The notes: a model not told the origin generated them from the letters alone. DNA of 64,000 bases from Diadophis punctatus similis (GCA_023053685.1 JALIGW010000001.1:50573859-50637858), one strand, 5' to 3'; counted from the stretch's first letter, positions 45,291 through 57,210 are shown. Made by a program: numbers and translations.

Positions 45291-45432
45291 GGTCTTCAAA
45301 CTTGGCAAGTTTAAGACTTGTGGACTTCAACTCCCAGAATTCCTCCTCCAGTCATTCCTGAGCTAGCATGACTGGAGGAAGAATTCTGGGAGTTGAAGTC
45401 CACAAGTCTTAAACTTGCCAGGTTTGAAGACC
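45291..45432. repeat. Foldback MITE, near-perfect palindrome
   Basis: From GGTCTTCAAACTTGGCAAG to its complement CTTGCCAGGTTTGAAGACC, with a GAGCTAGC-type centre. The outer flanks (TTAGGGGTGG / CACCCCTAA) are also roughly complementary, extending the hairpin. A further partial arm starts at 45456. Confidence 0.8.
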
Positions 45433-45662
45433 CTTGCACCCCTAACTCCTAACGCAGGGGTCTTAAAACTTGGAAGTTGGTCTTCAAAGCTGTGGGCTTG
45501 CTTTGGGCAGCAGCAGCGGTGGTGGCTCCTTAGCTGCCTCAGGAGCAGGCTTCGGCCAGCAACGGCAGCAGGGACTTTCCTGTGGTCCGGCGGTGGCAGC
45601 GGCTTTCCCTTGGTCCGGCTGCGGTGGGCATCGGCGGCGGGCGGTGGCTGGAAACGGTGACG

Positions 45663-46000
45663 GAAAGCGGTGGCAGAAAGTGGTGGCGGGCATCAGTGGC
45701 AGAAAGCGGCGGCGGGAAGCGGCGGCAGGCATCGGCAGTGGAAAGCGGCGGTGGGCATCGGCGGCAGGCATCGGCGGTGGGAAGCGGCGGTGGGAAGCGG
45801 CGGTGGGAAGCGGCGGCAGGCATCAGCGGTGAGCATCGGCGGCGGGCATTGGCAGCAGGCATCGGCGGCGGGCATCGGCGGTGGGCATTGGTGGCAGAAA
45901 GCGGCGGCAGGAAGCGGCAGCAGGAAGCGGTGGCGGGCATCGGCGGCAGGAAGCGGTGGCGGGCATCAGTGGCAGAAAGCGGCAGTGGCCAGCGGCAGCA
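45663..46000. repeat. 13-bp minisatellite, 26 units, two unit types
   Basis: The tract divides exactly into 26 units of 13 bp with no indel. Units are of two kinds, GGAAGCGGCGGYR and GGCATCGGCGGYR, intermixed. Because 13 is not a multiple of 3, every frame cycles through the three readings, giving long spurious frames on both strands (poly Gly/Arg/Ala/Ser). It is CpG- and G-rich and could form G-quadruplexes. Confidence 0.93.
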
Positions 46001-46112
46001 GCCGGCAGCAGCGGCCAGCGTGGCTGTAACATCCGGAGTATAAGATGCACCCAGTTTTTGACCCTTTTTTGGGGGGGGGAAAGGTGCATCTTATACTCCG
46101 AAAAATATGGTA

Positions 46113-47121
46113 GTTTTTAAAAATATTACCTTTTCTATGAGTCATGATTCACAATTTGAGAACCAGTGGAGTAGTAAATATGAAAAAGAGTATATCTGTC
46201 ATAATGGCTTTTGTAATTTGGATAAATAATTTTAAAGTATTTTTGACATCTTCAGACTATCATAAAGTTGTAACATTATTATCACCAACATCAAGGGCTA
46301 TATTTGAATTAGATGATCCCCCTCTTAATCCACCCTCAGGAAGAAGAAAATGCCCACTTCAAGATAATTCTTCAATTTGATGAACATTTCACAAACTAGA
46401 ATTAAAAGGGACAGAGAATTTGCATTATTAACTTGGTAAGGTGTTTGAATGCTAGGTGGTTGATTTAGAATGTTATTACATACTTGTTTTTTGATTCAAT
46501 AAAGCAATTACCTAAAGACAGAAAATGGTAGTCCCAAGAAAATAGAGGGGGTGGGGAATCTCATTTAATCCGTTGTGATTACATGTATTTCAAACCAAGC
46601 TATTATTTCTAAAAAACAGTCCCACCTTATGTAACAAAAAGTCAGGTGGGATAGATGCCACTTACTGATTTAGAAACTGTATCATGTCTCACGGCTTCAT
46701 AGATGTTCCCTAAACAGAATATCAGGAAGGATGAAAGAACACTCCTTGAGATTTGTGGAAATACTAATGCTATTCAGCAAGATGAATCTAGCCTAAAATA
46801 TTAATAACATCAGCATACAGTTCAAGCATGGCTGCATACGCTGTTCCCAAGAAATGGTCTTGGCCCAAGAACTGTTCTATGCTTTTTACAGACTATATTC
46901 CATAAATAGACAACATGAAAGAGAAATGTGCCTCCATTCCTTGAATACGCAGTGTTTTTTGTTACTAGTGAATTATGATCAACTACAAGTCAGGGCAATT
47001 AGCCCTAGATGGGTAGGATACACTTGAAGTAGATGGTCTGCTTTCTACTAAGGTATAGAGAAGAAATAATGAAATGGAAGAATTACAGGCCATTGTAATT
47101 ATTCTGAATTTACAGTGAGTG
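46113..47121. other. No recognised feature
   Basis: A 78-codon frame at 46144-46380 has no domain I recognise. Nothing else is supported. Confidence 0.45.
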
Positions 47122-47129
47122 GTCACAAG

Positions 47130-47648
47130 CAGGGACAGGTTCCTAATTTTTTTACTACCACTCCGTGGGCGTGGCTTATTTTGTGGGTGTGGCTTGCCAG
47201 CCATGTGACCGGGTACGCGTGGCTTCTCGGACTGCTGAAGGGAGGGGAACTGAGATAGGTCCTGCTGCCCATTCCCCCTCCCCTCAGCAGCTCGAGAAGC
47301 CTCGAACGTGCAAAAATGCCTAGGATCATCACCGCACATTCGTGGCTTCTTGGACTGCTGAAGGGAGGGGAATTGAGATAGCTTCTGCCGCCCGTTCTTT
47401 CAGCATCTCACGCGCTCCCTCAGCCATCCTCCCCTGCTTGGACTCACTGTGGGGTAGGAAGGCAGTGCATGAGCAGTGCTGGAAACTCGGCTTCTGGGCA
47501 TGCGCAGAAGAAAATTTTTTAAAAAATTAATTTTTTTTAAAATGGCGGCACCCAGGCACCGGCAACCGACCGCACCGGTACTGTGACGTCACCAGCGGGC
47601 CGCTACCGGTGCTATAGAGTGGACCGCACTGGTAGGAACCCACCACTG
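47130..47648. mobile_element. Non-autonomous hAT, 519 bp, perfect 8-bp duplication
   Basis: CAGGGACAGGTTCCTA to TAGGAACCCACCACTG, flanked by GTCACAAG at 47122-47129 and 47649-47656. Same family as 32924, with one GGCGTGGCT-type subterminal repeat fewer. Confidence 0.94.
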
Positions 47649-47656
47649 GTCACAAG

Positions 47657-48887
47657 TGATATCAGTCTATACTGGATAGTAGTGAATTGACTTTTTCAAC
47701 TCTCTACAGCTTACCAATATGCACTGGAAGACTGAGACACCTCCAAGAGTAGATTGGAAAGTGCTTAGCTGATAATCTGTGAGTGGGTGATACAGGACAG
47801 AATCTTTGTGAAAAGAAAGAGACCAAAGTATTTAGCTTCAAATGTTTATTCAGTACAGGAATACAATTCATCATACTTGCATGCATTTGCAAGTCTGACA
47901 ATAAAGGATTTTATAATATGCAACTATCATCGATCAGTTATCTGGCTCCCATAAAGTCTATTATGACAACTTTCTTGTATGAATGGTAATTTGGCTAAAG
48001 CATTCTAATCCTGTTTTAAAATTCCAATCCCCTCTTCTGTTCAATTCTAAATGGAGCTAGAAATAATTAATGGCTGTGATCTGATGGCAATGATACAAAG
48101 CACAGTACATCACTCATGTTTTATTAATGCAGATATTTGCAGGACCTCTTCACTCATTCTTAAATTCATTTTTATGAATTTTTATATCACAGTTCAGAAA
48201 TGTATTTTGAAATCACCAAATGGGCTAAAGCTATTAAAGTATAGCTTTAATTAGTAACATGTATGTAATATCGCTATTACTCACTAGAACGTACTCATTT
48301 AATAGTTTTCTGGGTGTAGTATATGTACAAGAGTTATACAGCCCTCATCCAGGCTACATATTTATTTTAAAATTTGCACATGTCATTCAACCAGGTTAAA
48401 ATACATTTTTCAGACAAACCTGTGATTAAAAAAAACATTTAATTATCATACTGTAGGTATTACATAAATGAGAAAGGAACAAAGAAAAGGCGAGAGATGG
48501 TTTGATGTTGCAAAACATAGAGGAGGAGGGAGAGAAGTAGGTCATGGAGTAGCCATTATTGTGGCTACTGCCACAGACACCAGGATCTGATCAGAGACAC
48601 TGTACACAAACTACAGGAGGAGAGGCTGATGCCTCAGGCCTTCCCCATAGGCATCTGTGAAGCACATGGTTGGGCACTGGAGGGAACAAAACGCTGAGAT
48701 GGGCTTTCAGCTTTTCTTATGACAATTGTGATGAGATGGATCTTAAAGCATTATAAAATGAAAATATAACATAATTGATGGTACCTGCCAAAGGCATCCA
48801 TTACCCTGTGTTTGAAAAAACAGTTCCAATGAGAAAAACTGATTTCAATTTTTGGACCACCCTATTCACCAAATCATTCCCTTTAGG
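47657..48887. other. No recognised feature
   Basis: No supported feature. Confidence 0.45.
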
Positions 48888-48895
48888 GTACAGAT

Positions 48896-49409
48896 CAGGG
48901 TCGGGTTCCTAATTTTTTTACTACCACTCTGTGGGCACGGCTTATTTTGTGGGTGTGGCTTGCCAGCCATGTGACCGGGTGGATTTGGGCCACAGGAGCT
49001 TGGCAGCGGCCGGAGCGGTGGGGGAGATTGCTCCACTCAGCAGCTCGAGAAGCCTCAAATGTGTGAAAATGCCTAGGATCATCACCGCGCGTTCGTGGCT
49101 TCTCGGACTGCTGAAGGGAGGGGAATGGAGATAGCTCCTGCCGCCCGTTCTTTCAGCATCTCACGCACTCCCTCAGCCATCTTCCCCTGCTTGGACTCAC
49201 TGTGGGGTAGAAAGGCAGCGCATGCGCAGTGCCGGAAGCTCGGCTTCTGGGCATGCGCAGAAGAAAATTTTTTTTTTTAAAAAAAAAAAACCTCTTTAAA
49301 AAATGGTGGCACCCAGGCACTGGTAACCGACCGCACCGGTACTGTGACGTCACCAGCGGGACGCTACCGGTGCTATAGAGTGGACCGCACCAGTAGTAAC
49401 CCACCACTG
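48896..49409. mobile_element. Non-autonomous hAT, 514 bp
   Basis: CAGGGTCGGGTTCCTA to AGTAACCCACCACTG. Flanks GTACAGAT and TTACAGAT (48888-48895, 49410-49417) match at 7 of 8. It differs from its two relatives by a replaced segment at about 48983-49035. Confidence 0.92.
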
Positions 49410-49417
49410 TTACAGAT

Positions 49418-50165
49418 CCCAAATATGCTCAGGTCATTCTTTAATTCGACTACTATGTCCTTCCTTACTAGGGATTTAAAGAAGGAGTAGAAGAGCATAT
49501 TTGTCGCTGTGCTCCACAGAAGCAAAGATCTGGTGTGGATCAACTCGGGGAACTGGGGAAGGAAAGAAGAAGAAGAAAAACAAAAACTTCCCAGGCTGCA
49601 CATGAATGGTGAAAGCACAGAAAAGAATAGAAGAGGGATCTCCTAGTGTCCTACTTTCTATCAGTGTAACCTCTTGCTCTTGAGTATAGAGGAAGTTCAA
49701 TACTGGAATAAGCAAATATCTCTTGTTTCCAGTACTGTGGAACATTCTTTGCCCCTTTCAATATAAAGAGCTTATAGTTAATGTGAATTCTTGTCTGTTG
49801 TTCATGTTTCTCTCTCTTCCAGCTTTGCCTGCCTTTTGTCCCATTTTGCCACTCAATTGTTTTTCTCTTTGCTGATGTTTAATAAATAAACATCACGCTC
49901 TGTTTCTTGCCAGCTGAACTGAATGGTCTATGCATGCTTGCTTTGATCTGAATATAGGCATTAACTGAGAATTTGCTGGGTGAAAACCAACTGGAAATTA
50001 CCCACGATGGTTTTCCAACATTCCTAACATTCACTAAACTAGCAGGTCTATTTTTAAAAAAGGAGACATAAGATGAATACAAGCATAATTAATCCTCTCA
50101 AATTTGTTTTCTGATCTTCTGGCTCAGAAGAAGTCACGAGATACCAATTGTTATGTGTGATCATC
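49418..50165. other. No recognised feature
   Basis: No supported feature. Confidence 0.45.
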
Positions 50166-50173
50166 TCCTAAAC

Positions 50174-50726
50174 CCGTGATGGCGAACCTATGGCATGCGT
50201 GCCACAGGTGGCACGCAGAGCCATATCTGCAGGCATGCGAGCCGTTGCCTAGCTCAGGTCCAGCGCGTATGTGCGTGCCGCCCAGCTGATTTTTGGCTGG
50301 CCCAGCTCACGCCACCCCTCCCCTCCCAGGAGTCTCCACATGGCCCATTTGAATGCCAGGTAAGTACAGGGCTTGCGTGGAGGCTCTGGGAAGGCGTTTT
50401 TGGCCTCCGTGGGGCCTCAGTGGGGGCGGGGAGGCCATTTGTGTTCTCCCCAGGCTCCAAGAAAGCCTCTGGAGCCCGGGGAGGGTGAAAAACAGGCCTA
50501 CCAGGTCCACCGGAAGTCGGGAAATGGGGGGAGGTCATTTTCGTCCTCCAGAGGCTTGAGGGAGGCCTGCTAGGCCCAAAACAGGGCACGGGGGGGTCAT
50601 ACACGCATGCACGGGGGTTGCGCATGCATGCACGGGGTGGGGCAGCATGGGGGGCATTGAATTATGAGAGTGGGCACGCGCACACACACTTTTGGCACCC
50701 GAGGGAAAAAAGGTTTGCCATCACTG
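50174..50726. mobile_element. Non-autonomous hAT, 553 bp, perfect 8-bp duplication
   Basis: CCGTGATGGCGAACC to GGTTTGCCATCACTG, flanked by TCCTAAAC at 50166-50173 and 50727-50734. The left terminus reads CCG rather than CAG, a point change after or despite transposition. Confidence 0.93.
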
Positions 50727-50734
50727 TCCTAAAC

Positions 50735-52281
50735 CATTAATGTTAATAAGGCAGTAAAAAGGATTTCTTCATAAACAGATTGAAACTCTCCCATGTAACT
50801 AATTCCCTGGGAAAAAAATAAAATGAAAAGTACCTGGTGTTTACTCAGAGAATAGCATGCTCATACTTTAAGTCATATCTGATGATTTGATTAAACTGCC
50901 TGTGTATTCATAGGGCAGTGTCTCATTGTTATTTCAACTATGGACCATCCTAGGTAATAAGAGATAATCCCTCTTTAATTTGCTTTGGAATTGATACAAG
51001 TACCACAGGTAAACAGACTTTTTAAAATCAAATATTGCATTTTATTTCCTGATGCCAATCTCGTTTTTTCTTATTTATTTCTGTTGAGATTAAACCCAAA
51101 TAGGTTTAAAATTTGAGATTGCAAATACGAGAATGTATCTTTTACAGATTTTTGATCTTTTAAATAGGGTCCTATTGTACAGTCCTTTCTACAAATCTTA
51201 CCCATGTTCTAACCAATAGAGCATTTTGAATAATAAATGCTTCATCTTAGATACTACCTCCCTTAGTCCCTAAATCAACTAATTGAGTAATTCTTGGAAA
51301 AGGTCCATGGCAGCTATTTTTTTTTAACTGTCCTCTTTTAATCTCCTGACTAAATCAGTGGGAATAGGAACATTTATGTTAATTCAGGTGGTGCAATAAT
51401 ATTTTAAAAGTGCCACAAAGATCATTAGAAACACAACAACAAAACTCTAATCACTTTAAATATGGTGCCTTTACTTCATTTTTCTGTCTCTTTTTTATTT
51501 GCAGGAAACTGTATGTTCTGTTAAAACAGAAAGCCAAAGTTAGACAATTATTTATTTTAAGTATAGCATATTATAATCACATAAAAAACACATCTTACAG
51601 GACAAGCAGTGATGGAAAGGAAAACAAAATAATAAAACTCAACCTTAGACATTTTAATGACTCATGTCCACTGTGGGAAGGTAAAAACATGATTTGTCAG
51701 CACTTTTAGTGTAGTTAAACTTTTACCCATACAGTTCCTTCTTTCCTACACTATTTCTTCTTAGCCATGATTTTATTTAGGGTGGCAATTTAATGTGCTG
51801 CTACAGGAACAAAACCCATTATGGTATTGTCATTTAATTGTAATTCGAGTCTTCCTCTCAAATGTCCAAAGTTCTTTCCTAATATTTTAAATGAAATGTG
51901 AGCCAACTGATAGCTTCATACCTAGTTTAATTACAGCCACTGCAATATAATGTTTTCAGGAAGATCGTTACGATCTGGCTTGATGTTTTCATTCTTTCAT
52001 TGATTTTGATTTTGAATCTGCTTATAATCAATGATCTCCAAAAAGCCTGTATAAACATAAATAAATCACAAGCTACAATTAAATACAATTAAAAATAACC
52101 CATAGAAATGTAGCAGCTAACTCTGCTTACCAATTCAGGAAAGAAGACCATGAAGGGTAGGAGAACCCAGATTTATTGCGCAAAAGGTTCAGAGCATTCA
52201 CATGACAAATTCTGAACCCCTCCTGCCTCACTATCAGCAAGGTTTGGGGGGGATGTTTGTGTTTTCCATTTTTATGTCTGT
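50735..52281. other. No recognised feature
   Basis: A 99-codon frame at 51410-51709 resembles nothing I know. Nothing else is supported. Confidence 0.45.
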
Positions 52282-52352
52282 TGCGATGTGTAAATCTATA
52301 TGGTCACTAAGAGTCGACAACAACCTGATGGCACATAATCAATCAATCAATG
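52282..52352 (+). mobile_element. BovB/RTE LINE or BovB-tailed SINE terminus
   Basis: TCACTAAGAGTCGACAACAA then CTGATGGCACATAATCAATC, a typical BovB 3' end with (ATCA)n tail. The upstream 100 bp may belong to it but is not diagnostic. Confidence 0.65.
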
Positions 52353-53592
52353 CACAATGCATGTAACAAAGGGGCAGTCAATCAATATCTTAAGAAGTGC
52401 AACATCTACCTTCCAGTAGGGGGAAAGAATTATAACAACATGAAAATACTGTGTAACAAGCAGTAAAGCCATCCACAAATGAAAAGTTGGAGGTGATAAA
52501 GAAAAGTTTATCCCCAGCATCAATCTGTCAATAGGATATATTTCAAATAGGGAATTGAACAATTGAAACTGAAGGCCAAACCGGAAACACTAGACATCCA
52601 CATAGAGGTCATTTTAGCATTTATTTGAATAAAAAGTTCCTCCTGTTGAATTTTGTTCTTTCAAATCAACTTAGTAAAACCGACATATCTTGATCTCATT
52701 CTGCTGCAGATTCTGAAGCAGCAAATAATGTAGAGTTTTTGGGCAATAATATCTATATAACCTGTAATTTCTTGAAATACATTTCCTTTGGTTCTCTGTG
52801 CCTTTGTCCAGAAGACTGACGTTCAACTGCTATGGAAGTAGCTGATGGAATACAATTTGCAAGCAGAAGGAAGTAGAAAACCACAGAGCAGTTTGCAGGA
52901 TTTGTGAAGACGGATGCTTATTTTTTTTGAAAAGAGCTACATGACATAAATGGTTTCTTTAGCTGTTCTCTACGTTAAAGATTGAAAGGCCATGTAATCT
53001 GCTAGACCACATAGAGCTTGCCAATGGGAAGAGTGAGGGATTGTGGGAACAAAAAGCAGCACTTGGAAGTAATGATAGCCCTAAGAATATCCGTCTAATT
53101 AATTAAAAGCTTGCCAGGCAGGGAAAGAGGAAATATAAAGGAGTAACAAAGAGGGGAATTACCATGCTAACTTTGATTACTTCTGTTAGCCTAGTGGATG
53201 GGGTCAATTAATTTTGTAAATGGGATCCCTTATTTTTCCATGACCTTAAATTTCATTAGTAATTCTTAATTAAAGTAATACATAAAGTCCTGCTACTGCC
53301 AGCTTTGTGGCATGTGGCTTGTGACAGCTCTGCACACACATATATTAGTATCTTAATGCTTATGTGCTCATGTTTACCAAGTGGCAGCAGAATTCCTAGA
53401 AGTAAATGGAAAAGTTGCCCTTGTTTGCAGAATCTCCTTTTAGATGCATTGCCTTGTTGCACTTTCTGCCATCCTTTAATTCAGATGGTGGCAGGAAATA
53501 CGAATAATCCCTAAACAATTGCCTCCAGATGTAAAGTACAATCTGTGGAGGCAAAATAGGGAGCTCTACTTAAAGATAAATGAATCAAATAA
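52353..53592. other. No recognised feature
   Basis: No supported feature. Confidence 0.45.
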
Positions 53593-53826
53593 ATAGCAAT
53601 AGCACTTAGATTTATATACTGGTTCATAGTGTTTTACAGCACTTCTAAACAGTTTAGAAAGTCAGCATATTGCCCCCAACAATTTGGTTCCTCGTTTTAC
53701 CAACCTCAGAAGGATGGAAGACTGGGTCAACCTTGAGCCCCAGGTTCAAGGTTGACCCAGGACCAAATTCCAGGCTATGGGCAGAATTTGCCTGCAATAC
53801 TGCACTCTAACCACTGTGCCACCGGT
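53593..53826 (-). mobile_element. SINE family 1 (minus)
   Basis: Reverse orientation: tail AGCAATAGCACTTAGATTTA at left, head CACTGTGCCACCGG at right. A tandem-like duplication of the GGTTCAAGGTTGACCC block (53735-53765) disturbs the B-box side. Confidence 0.8.
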
Positions 53827-54269
53827 GATAAGAAATAGTATAAGAGCCTTTGAGAATAACCTTGGGAGACAGGGGATGTTGCAGCCTAGGCAACAGCCAG
53901 ACAACATATATCTCAGCCCACAGAAGGAATGTGGGTGGGGAAAGCATCACAGAGGGGGCTCTCCATGGTTGTCTGGATAGTAGAAGGAAGGGAGAGGAAA
54001 AGTGGTTTCAGACTTTCAAAACTCTCGTACTATAACCTTATAGTAGAGGTATACCTTTCTCATCTGGACTATCTTGAATAGCTGATAGATAGTACATAGA
54101 CGAAGTTTAGGGTTTTTATTCTGGTTATGTGGAATCTGAAGACACATTTCATTGTGACAGCACACACTTCAATCCATACACTTCTTTTTGTAAGTCCTTA
54201 TGAATAATGGCTTCTTACTTGATGATAGGTTCCTGATGCATCTCATCTGACTGCGGTGCAAAACAATCT
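53827..54269. other. No recognised feature
   Basis: No supported feature. Confidence 0.4.
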
Positions 54270-54475
54270 AAGCTGTGGTGGCACAGTGGCTAAAATGCAG
54301 TATTGTAGGCTAACTCTGCCCACTACCAGGATTTAATCTTGACTGGCTCAAGGTTGACTCAGCCCTCAATCCTTCTGAAGTTTGGTAAAATGAGGACCCA
54401 GATTGTTGGGGCAATATGCTGACTCTGTAAACTGCTTAGAAATGCTATAAAACACCACAAAGTGGTATATTAACA
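54270..54475 (+). mobile_element. SINE family 1, older copy
   Basis: AGCTGTGGTGGCACAGTGGC head; body GGTAAAATGAGGACCCAG; tail decayed to AAAGTGGTATATTAACA. The B box is lost (TTTAATCTTGA). Confidence 0.75.
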
Positions 54476-54920
54476 GAACTCAAGCACTTCTCATAACAAA
54501 AATTGATGTCTCTTTTAGGTTATATCGGGGACTCAAAATTCTCCTAATCACAACTGTCAGAGTTTTTAAAGCTAAAACCATGAATATCAGTAATCTAGAT
54601 AGCCTTCATTTTATAAATAAGGTATAGAGGCCAGCTGTGACACCCACTATATGGGGCTGCTTTTGAAGATGGCTCAGCAGCTTCAATTGGTCCAGATATA
54701 TGAGCTGTGGTGGTGCAGTGTTTAGAGTGCAGTACTGCAGGCTACAGTACTACAGGCTACTTCTGCTGACTGCTGGCTACCTGCAATTTGGCAGTTCAAA
54801 TATCACCAGGCTCAAGGTTGACTCAGCCTTCCATCCTTCCGAGGTGGGTAAAATAAGAACCCATACTGACTCTTAAACTGCTTAGAAATGCTGTTAAACA
54901 CTACATAGTGGTATATAAGT

Positions 54921-55055
54921 AGAATAGAATAGAATAGAATAGAATAGAATAGAATAGAATAGAACAGAACAGAACAGAATAGAATAGAATAGAATAGAAT
55001 AGAATAGAATAGAATAGAATAGAATAGAATAGAATAGAATAGAATAGAATAGAAT
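54921..55055. repeat. (AGAAT)n microsatellite, 27 units
   Basis: A perfect pentamer array except for three consecutive AGAAC variants at 54961-54975, a small higher-order change absent from the 17451 array. Confidence 0.96.
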
Positions 55056-55178
55056 TCTTTATTGGCCAAGTGTGATTAGACACACAAGGAATTTGTCTTT
55101 GGTGCATATGCTCTCAGTGTACATAAAAGAAAAGAAAAGATACATTTGTCAAGAATCATGAGGTACAACACTTAATGA

Positions 55179-55430
55179 ACCGAGGTGGCACAGCAGTTAG
55201 AGTGCAGTACTGCAGAGGTGGCGCAGCTGACTGTGATCAGCAGTTCAGCTATTCAAATCTCACCAGCTCAAGGTTGACTCAGCCTTCCATCCTTCCGAGG
55301 TAGGTAAAATGAGGACCCAGATTGTTGGGGGCAATATAAATATACATTGTTTACTAGTATAAACCGCTTAGAGAGTGGTTGCACTATGAGGCGGTATATA
55401 AGTCTCACTAATAAAATAAATAAATAAATA
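55179..55430 (+). mobile_element. SINE family 1 variant with (AAAT)n tail, nested in LINE
   Basis: Starts ACCGAGGTGGCACAGCAG, has the family body, and ends GTATATAAGTCTCACTAATA then (AAAT)n, where other copies end in CTATTG repeats. AATGA lies at 55174-55178 and 55431-55435. A partial duplication of the head (GAGGTGGCGCAGCTG) follows the A box. Confidence 0.85.
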
Positions 55431-55745
55431 AATGATTGTCATAGGGTACAAATAATCAATCAGGAAACAATCAATATTGATATAAATCATAAGGATAGAA
55501 GCAACAAGTTATAAGTGGGAGGAGATGGGTGATAGGAACAATGAGAAGACTAATAGTAATAGTAATGCAGCCTTAGTGAATAGTTTGACAGTGGTGAGGG
55601 AATTATTTTTTTAGCAGAGTGATGGCGTCCGGGAAAAAACTGTTCTTGTGTCTAGTTGTCTTGGTGTGCAGTGCTCTATAGCGTCGTTTTGAGGGTAGGA
55701 GTTGAAACAATTTAAGTCTAAGTGCTACTGCTATTGCTACTCTCC

Positions 55746-56138
55746 ACAAGTTGACTTTTGGATTGGAGAGACAGCCATGAACAGATAGTCCTGTTTATCC
55801 ATTAAAACAAGGGACTTATTAAACAAGATGATTACAAAAGAGTCAAACTGTGACAGGCTTTTTTAGACTGGACAGATGGTCTATTTGTCAGCCAGAGGCA
55901 GAATGGAAGGTACTCTTAATGCTTGTGCTGACACTTGGCAGCAAGTTGTTGCCATGTCCAATGGTAGGCTAAAATACACTTGATTCATTTTGTCACTGAA
56001 TCTATTATTTGAAAACTCATTAAATTTGAAATGTGTGGTGCTTGTTGTGCTGGAATTGCAGATAACATACCACGGTATGCTTCACAGAATATCATGGCCT
56101 TGTTTATTTAATTTTCATTTAATTTTATTTAATTTTAA
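55746..56138. other. No recognised feature
   Basis: No supported feature. Confidence 0.4.
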
Positions 56139-56369
56139 GAGCTGAAGTGGTGCAGTGGTTAAATGCAGCCATTGCAGGCTGACTGCTAGTTCAACAGTTC
56201 ATCTGTTCAAATCTCACTAGGCTCAAGGTTGACTCAGCCTTCCATCCTTCCGAGGTGGGTAAAATGAGGACCCAGATTGTTGGGGGCAATATGCTGAACT
56301 CTGTAAACCGCTTAGAGAGTGCTGTAAAGCACTATGAAGCGGTATATAAGAAAAGTGCTATTGCTATAT
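56139..56369 (+). mobile_element. SINE family 1
   Basis: GAGCTGAAGTGGTGCAGTGG to GCGGTATATAAGAAAAGTGC and CTATTGCTAT. Full body; both Pol III boxes are recognisable. Confidence 0.86.
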
Positions 56370-57039
56370 TCATTGCTGATGAATTCACCAATACCTTGTA
56401 ATTATCAATGGTGTGATAACAATAGGTCTTTCCCGGTGCACATTAAATCAGAAACTGGAGAAATTAAGATAGAAGGTTTTTTTTTTCTTTTTGCAGTCTC
56501 ACAGGAGTATGTAAATAACAGTTAAATTATTCATAGATGTATGAGAAATTATTAAAGTATTATATAATATTGCAAAATGTACATTAAAATGAGTCTGATT
56601 TTTTGAATTGAATTTAAGTGTTACAGTTTATGTAGTAAATCCATCAGTATTTTCAGCAAGATTGAAAATATATCATTATATATGATTTATTGTTTAACTG
56701 CCCATTTTCTTTTTTCTGCTGCAATCACTGGAGACAAGCCACAGATTTATGGTCTTGAATTAGGATGAAACTTAAGTACCAGTTAAGTACCGCTGCCATT
56801 CCTAGAAGTCCTTAGAACTATAGAAATAGAGAAGAGGCAGTGAGTAAAATGAAAGCATAAGGAGCACCAACAGTGTTTAACTAGTCACGTAGACTTTGTT
56901 TTGGGAGGAGGAAGAATTCCTGAAACAGCTATCCCATTGAGAAATAGTAAAGAAGGAAATTCCATATCATATACAAGTTCTAACTCTAATGTGAATTTCC
57001 CAACAAATTCTCCAATCCTTTTAGACTGGTACATACTTC
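56370..57039. other. No recognised feature
   Basis: No supported feature. Confidence 0.4.
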
Positions 57040-57040
57040 A

Positions 57041-57127
<87 letters not shown>

Positions 57128-57210
57128 AAGAAGAAGAAGAAGAAGAAGAAGAAGAAGAAGAAGAAGAAGAAGAAGAAGAAGAAGAAGAAGAAGAAGAAGA
57201 AGAAGAAGAT

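Larger units (their letters stand above)
44943..46112. mobile_element. Terminal-inverted-repeat DNA transposon, 1.17 kb, with internal insertions
   Basis: Terminal 30-bp repeats at 44943-44972 and 46083-46112 (start TACCGTATTTTTC, end GAAAAATATGGTA) agree at 26 of 30. TA at both extremes would fit a Tc1/mariner-type TA duplication. A second partial copy of the motif (GGAGTATAAGACGCACC) follows the left end. The inside holds a 19-bp tandem repeat, two foldback MITEs and a 13-bp minisatellite. No transposase. Confidence 0.75.
54921..55712 (-). mobile_element. Snake-type (AGAAT)n LINE, 5'-truncated, split by a SINE
   Basis: From 55056 it parallels 17536-17936 (CTTTATTGGCCAAGTGTGAT, GGTGCATATGCTCTCAGTGT, GTTGTCTTGGTGTGCAGT) but contains a 252-bp SINE at 55179-55430. 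It ends at GAAACAATT (55712), the truncation point. Confidence 0.85.
54701..55745 (+). mobile_element. SINE family 1, split by an (AGAAT)n LINE
   Basis: The SINE head GAGCTGTGGTGGTGCAGTG begins near 54703 and the body runs to GTGGTATATAAGT at 54920. The missing terminus CTAAGTGCTACTGCTATTGC resumes at 55718. TAAGT is present on both sides (54916-54920, 55713-55717), the likely target duplication of the LINE. Confidence 0.85.

Noticed and set aside
45470..46043. Long Gly/Arg/Ala-rich frames on both strands
   Set aside because: A 13-bp period lacking stops gives open frames in every phase; no start context or conserved domain.
50254..50625. 123-codon Pro-rich frame and neighbours
   Set aside because: Lies wholly inside a non-autonomous hAT element of GC-rich composition; not related to any transposase motif I know.
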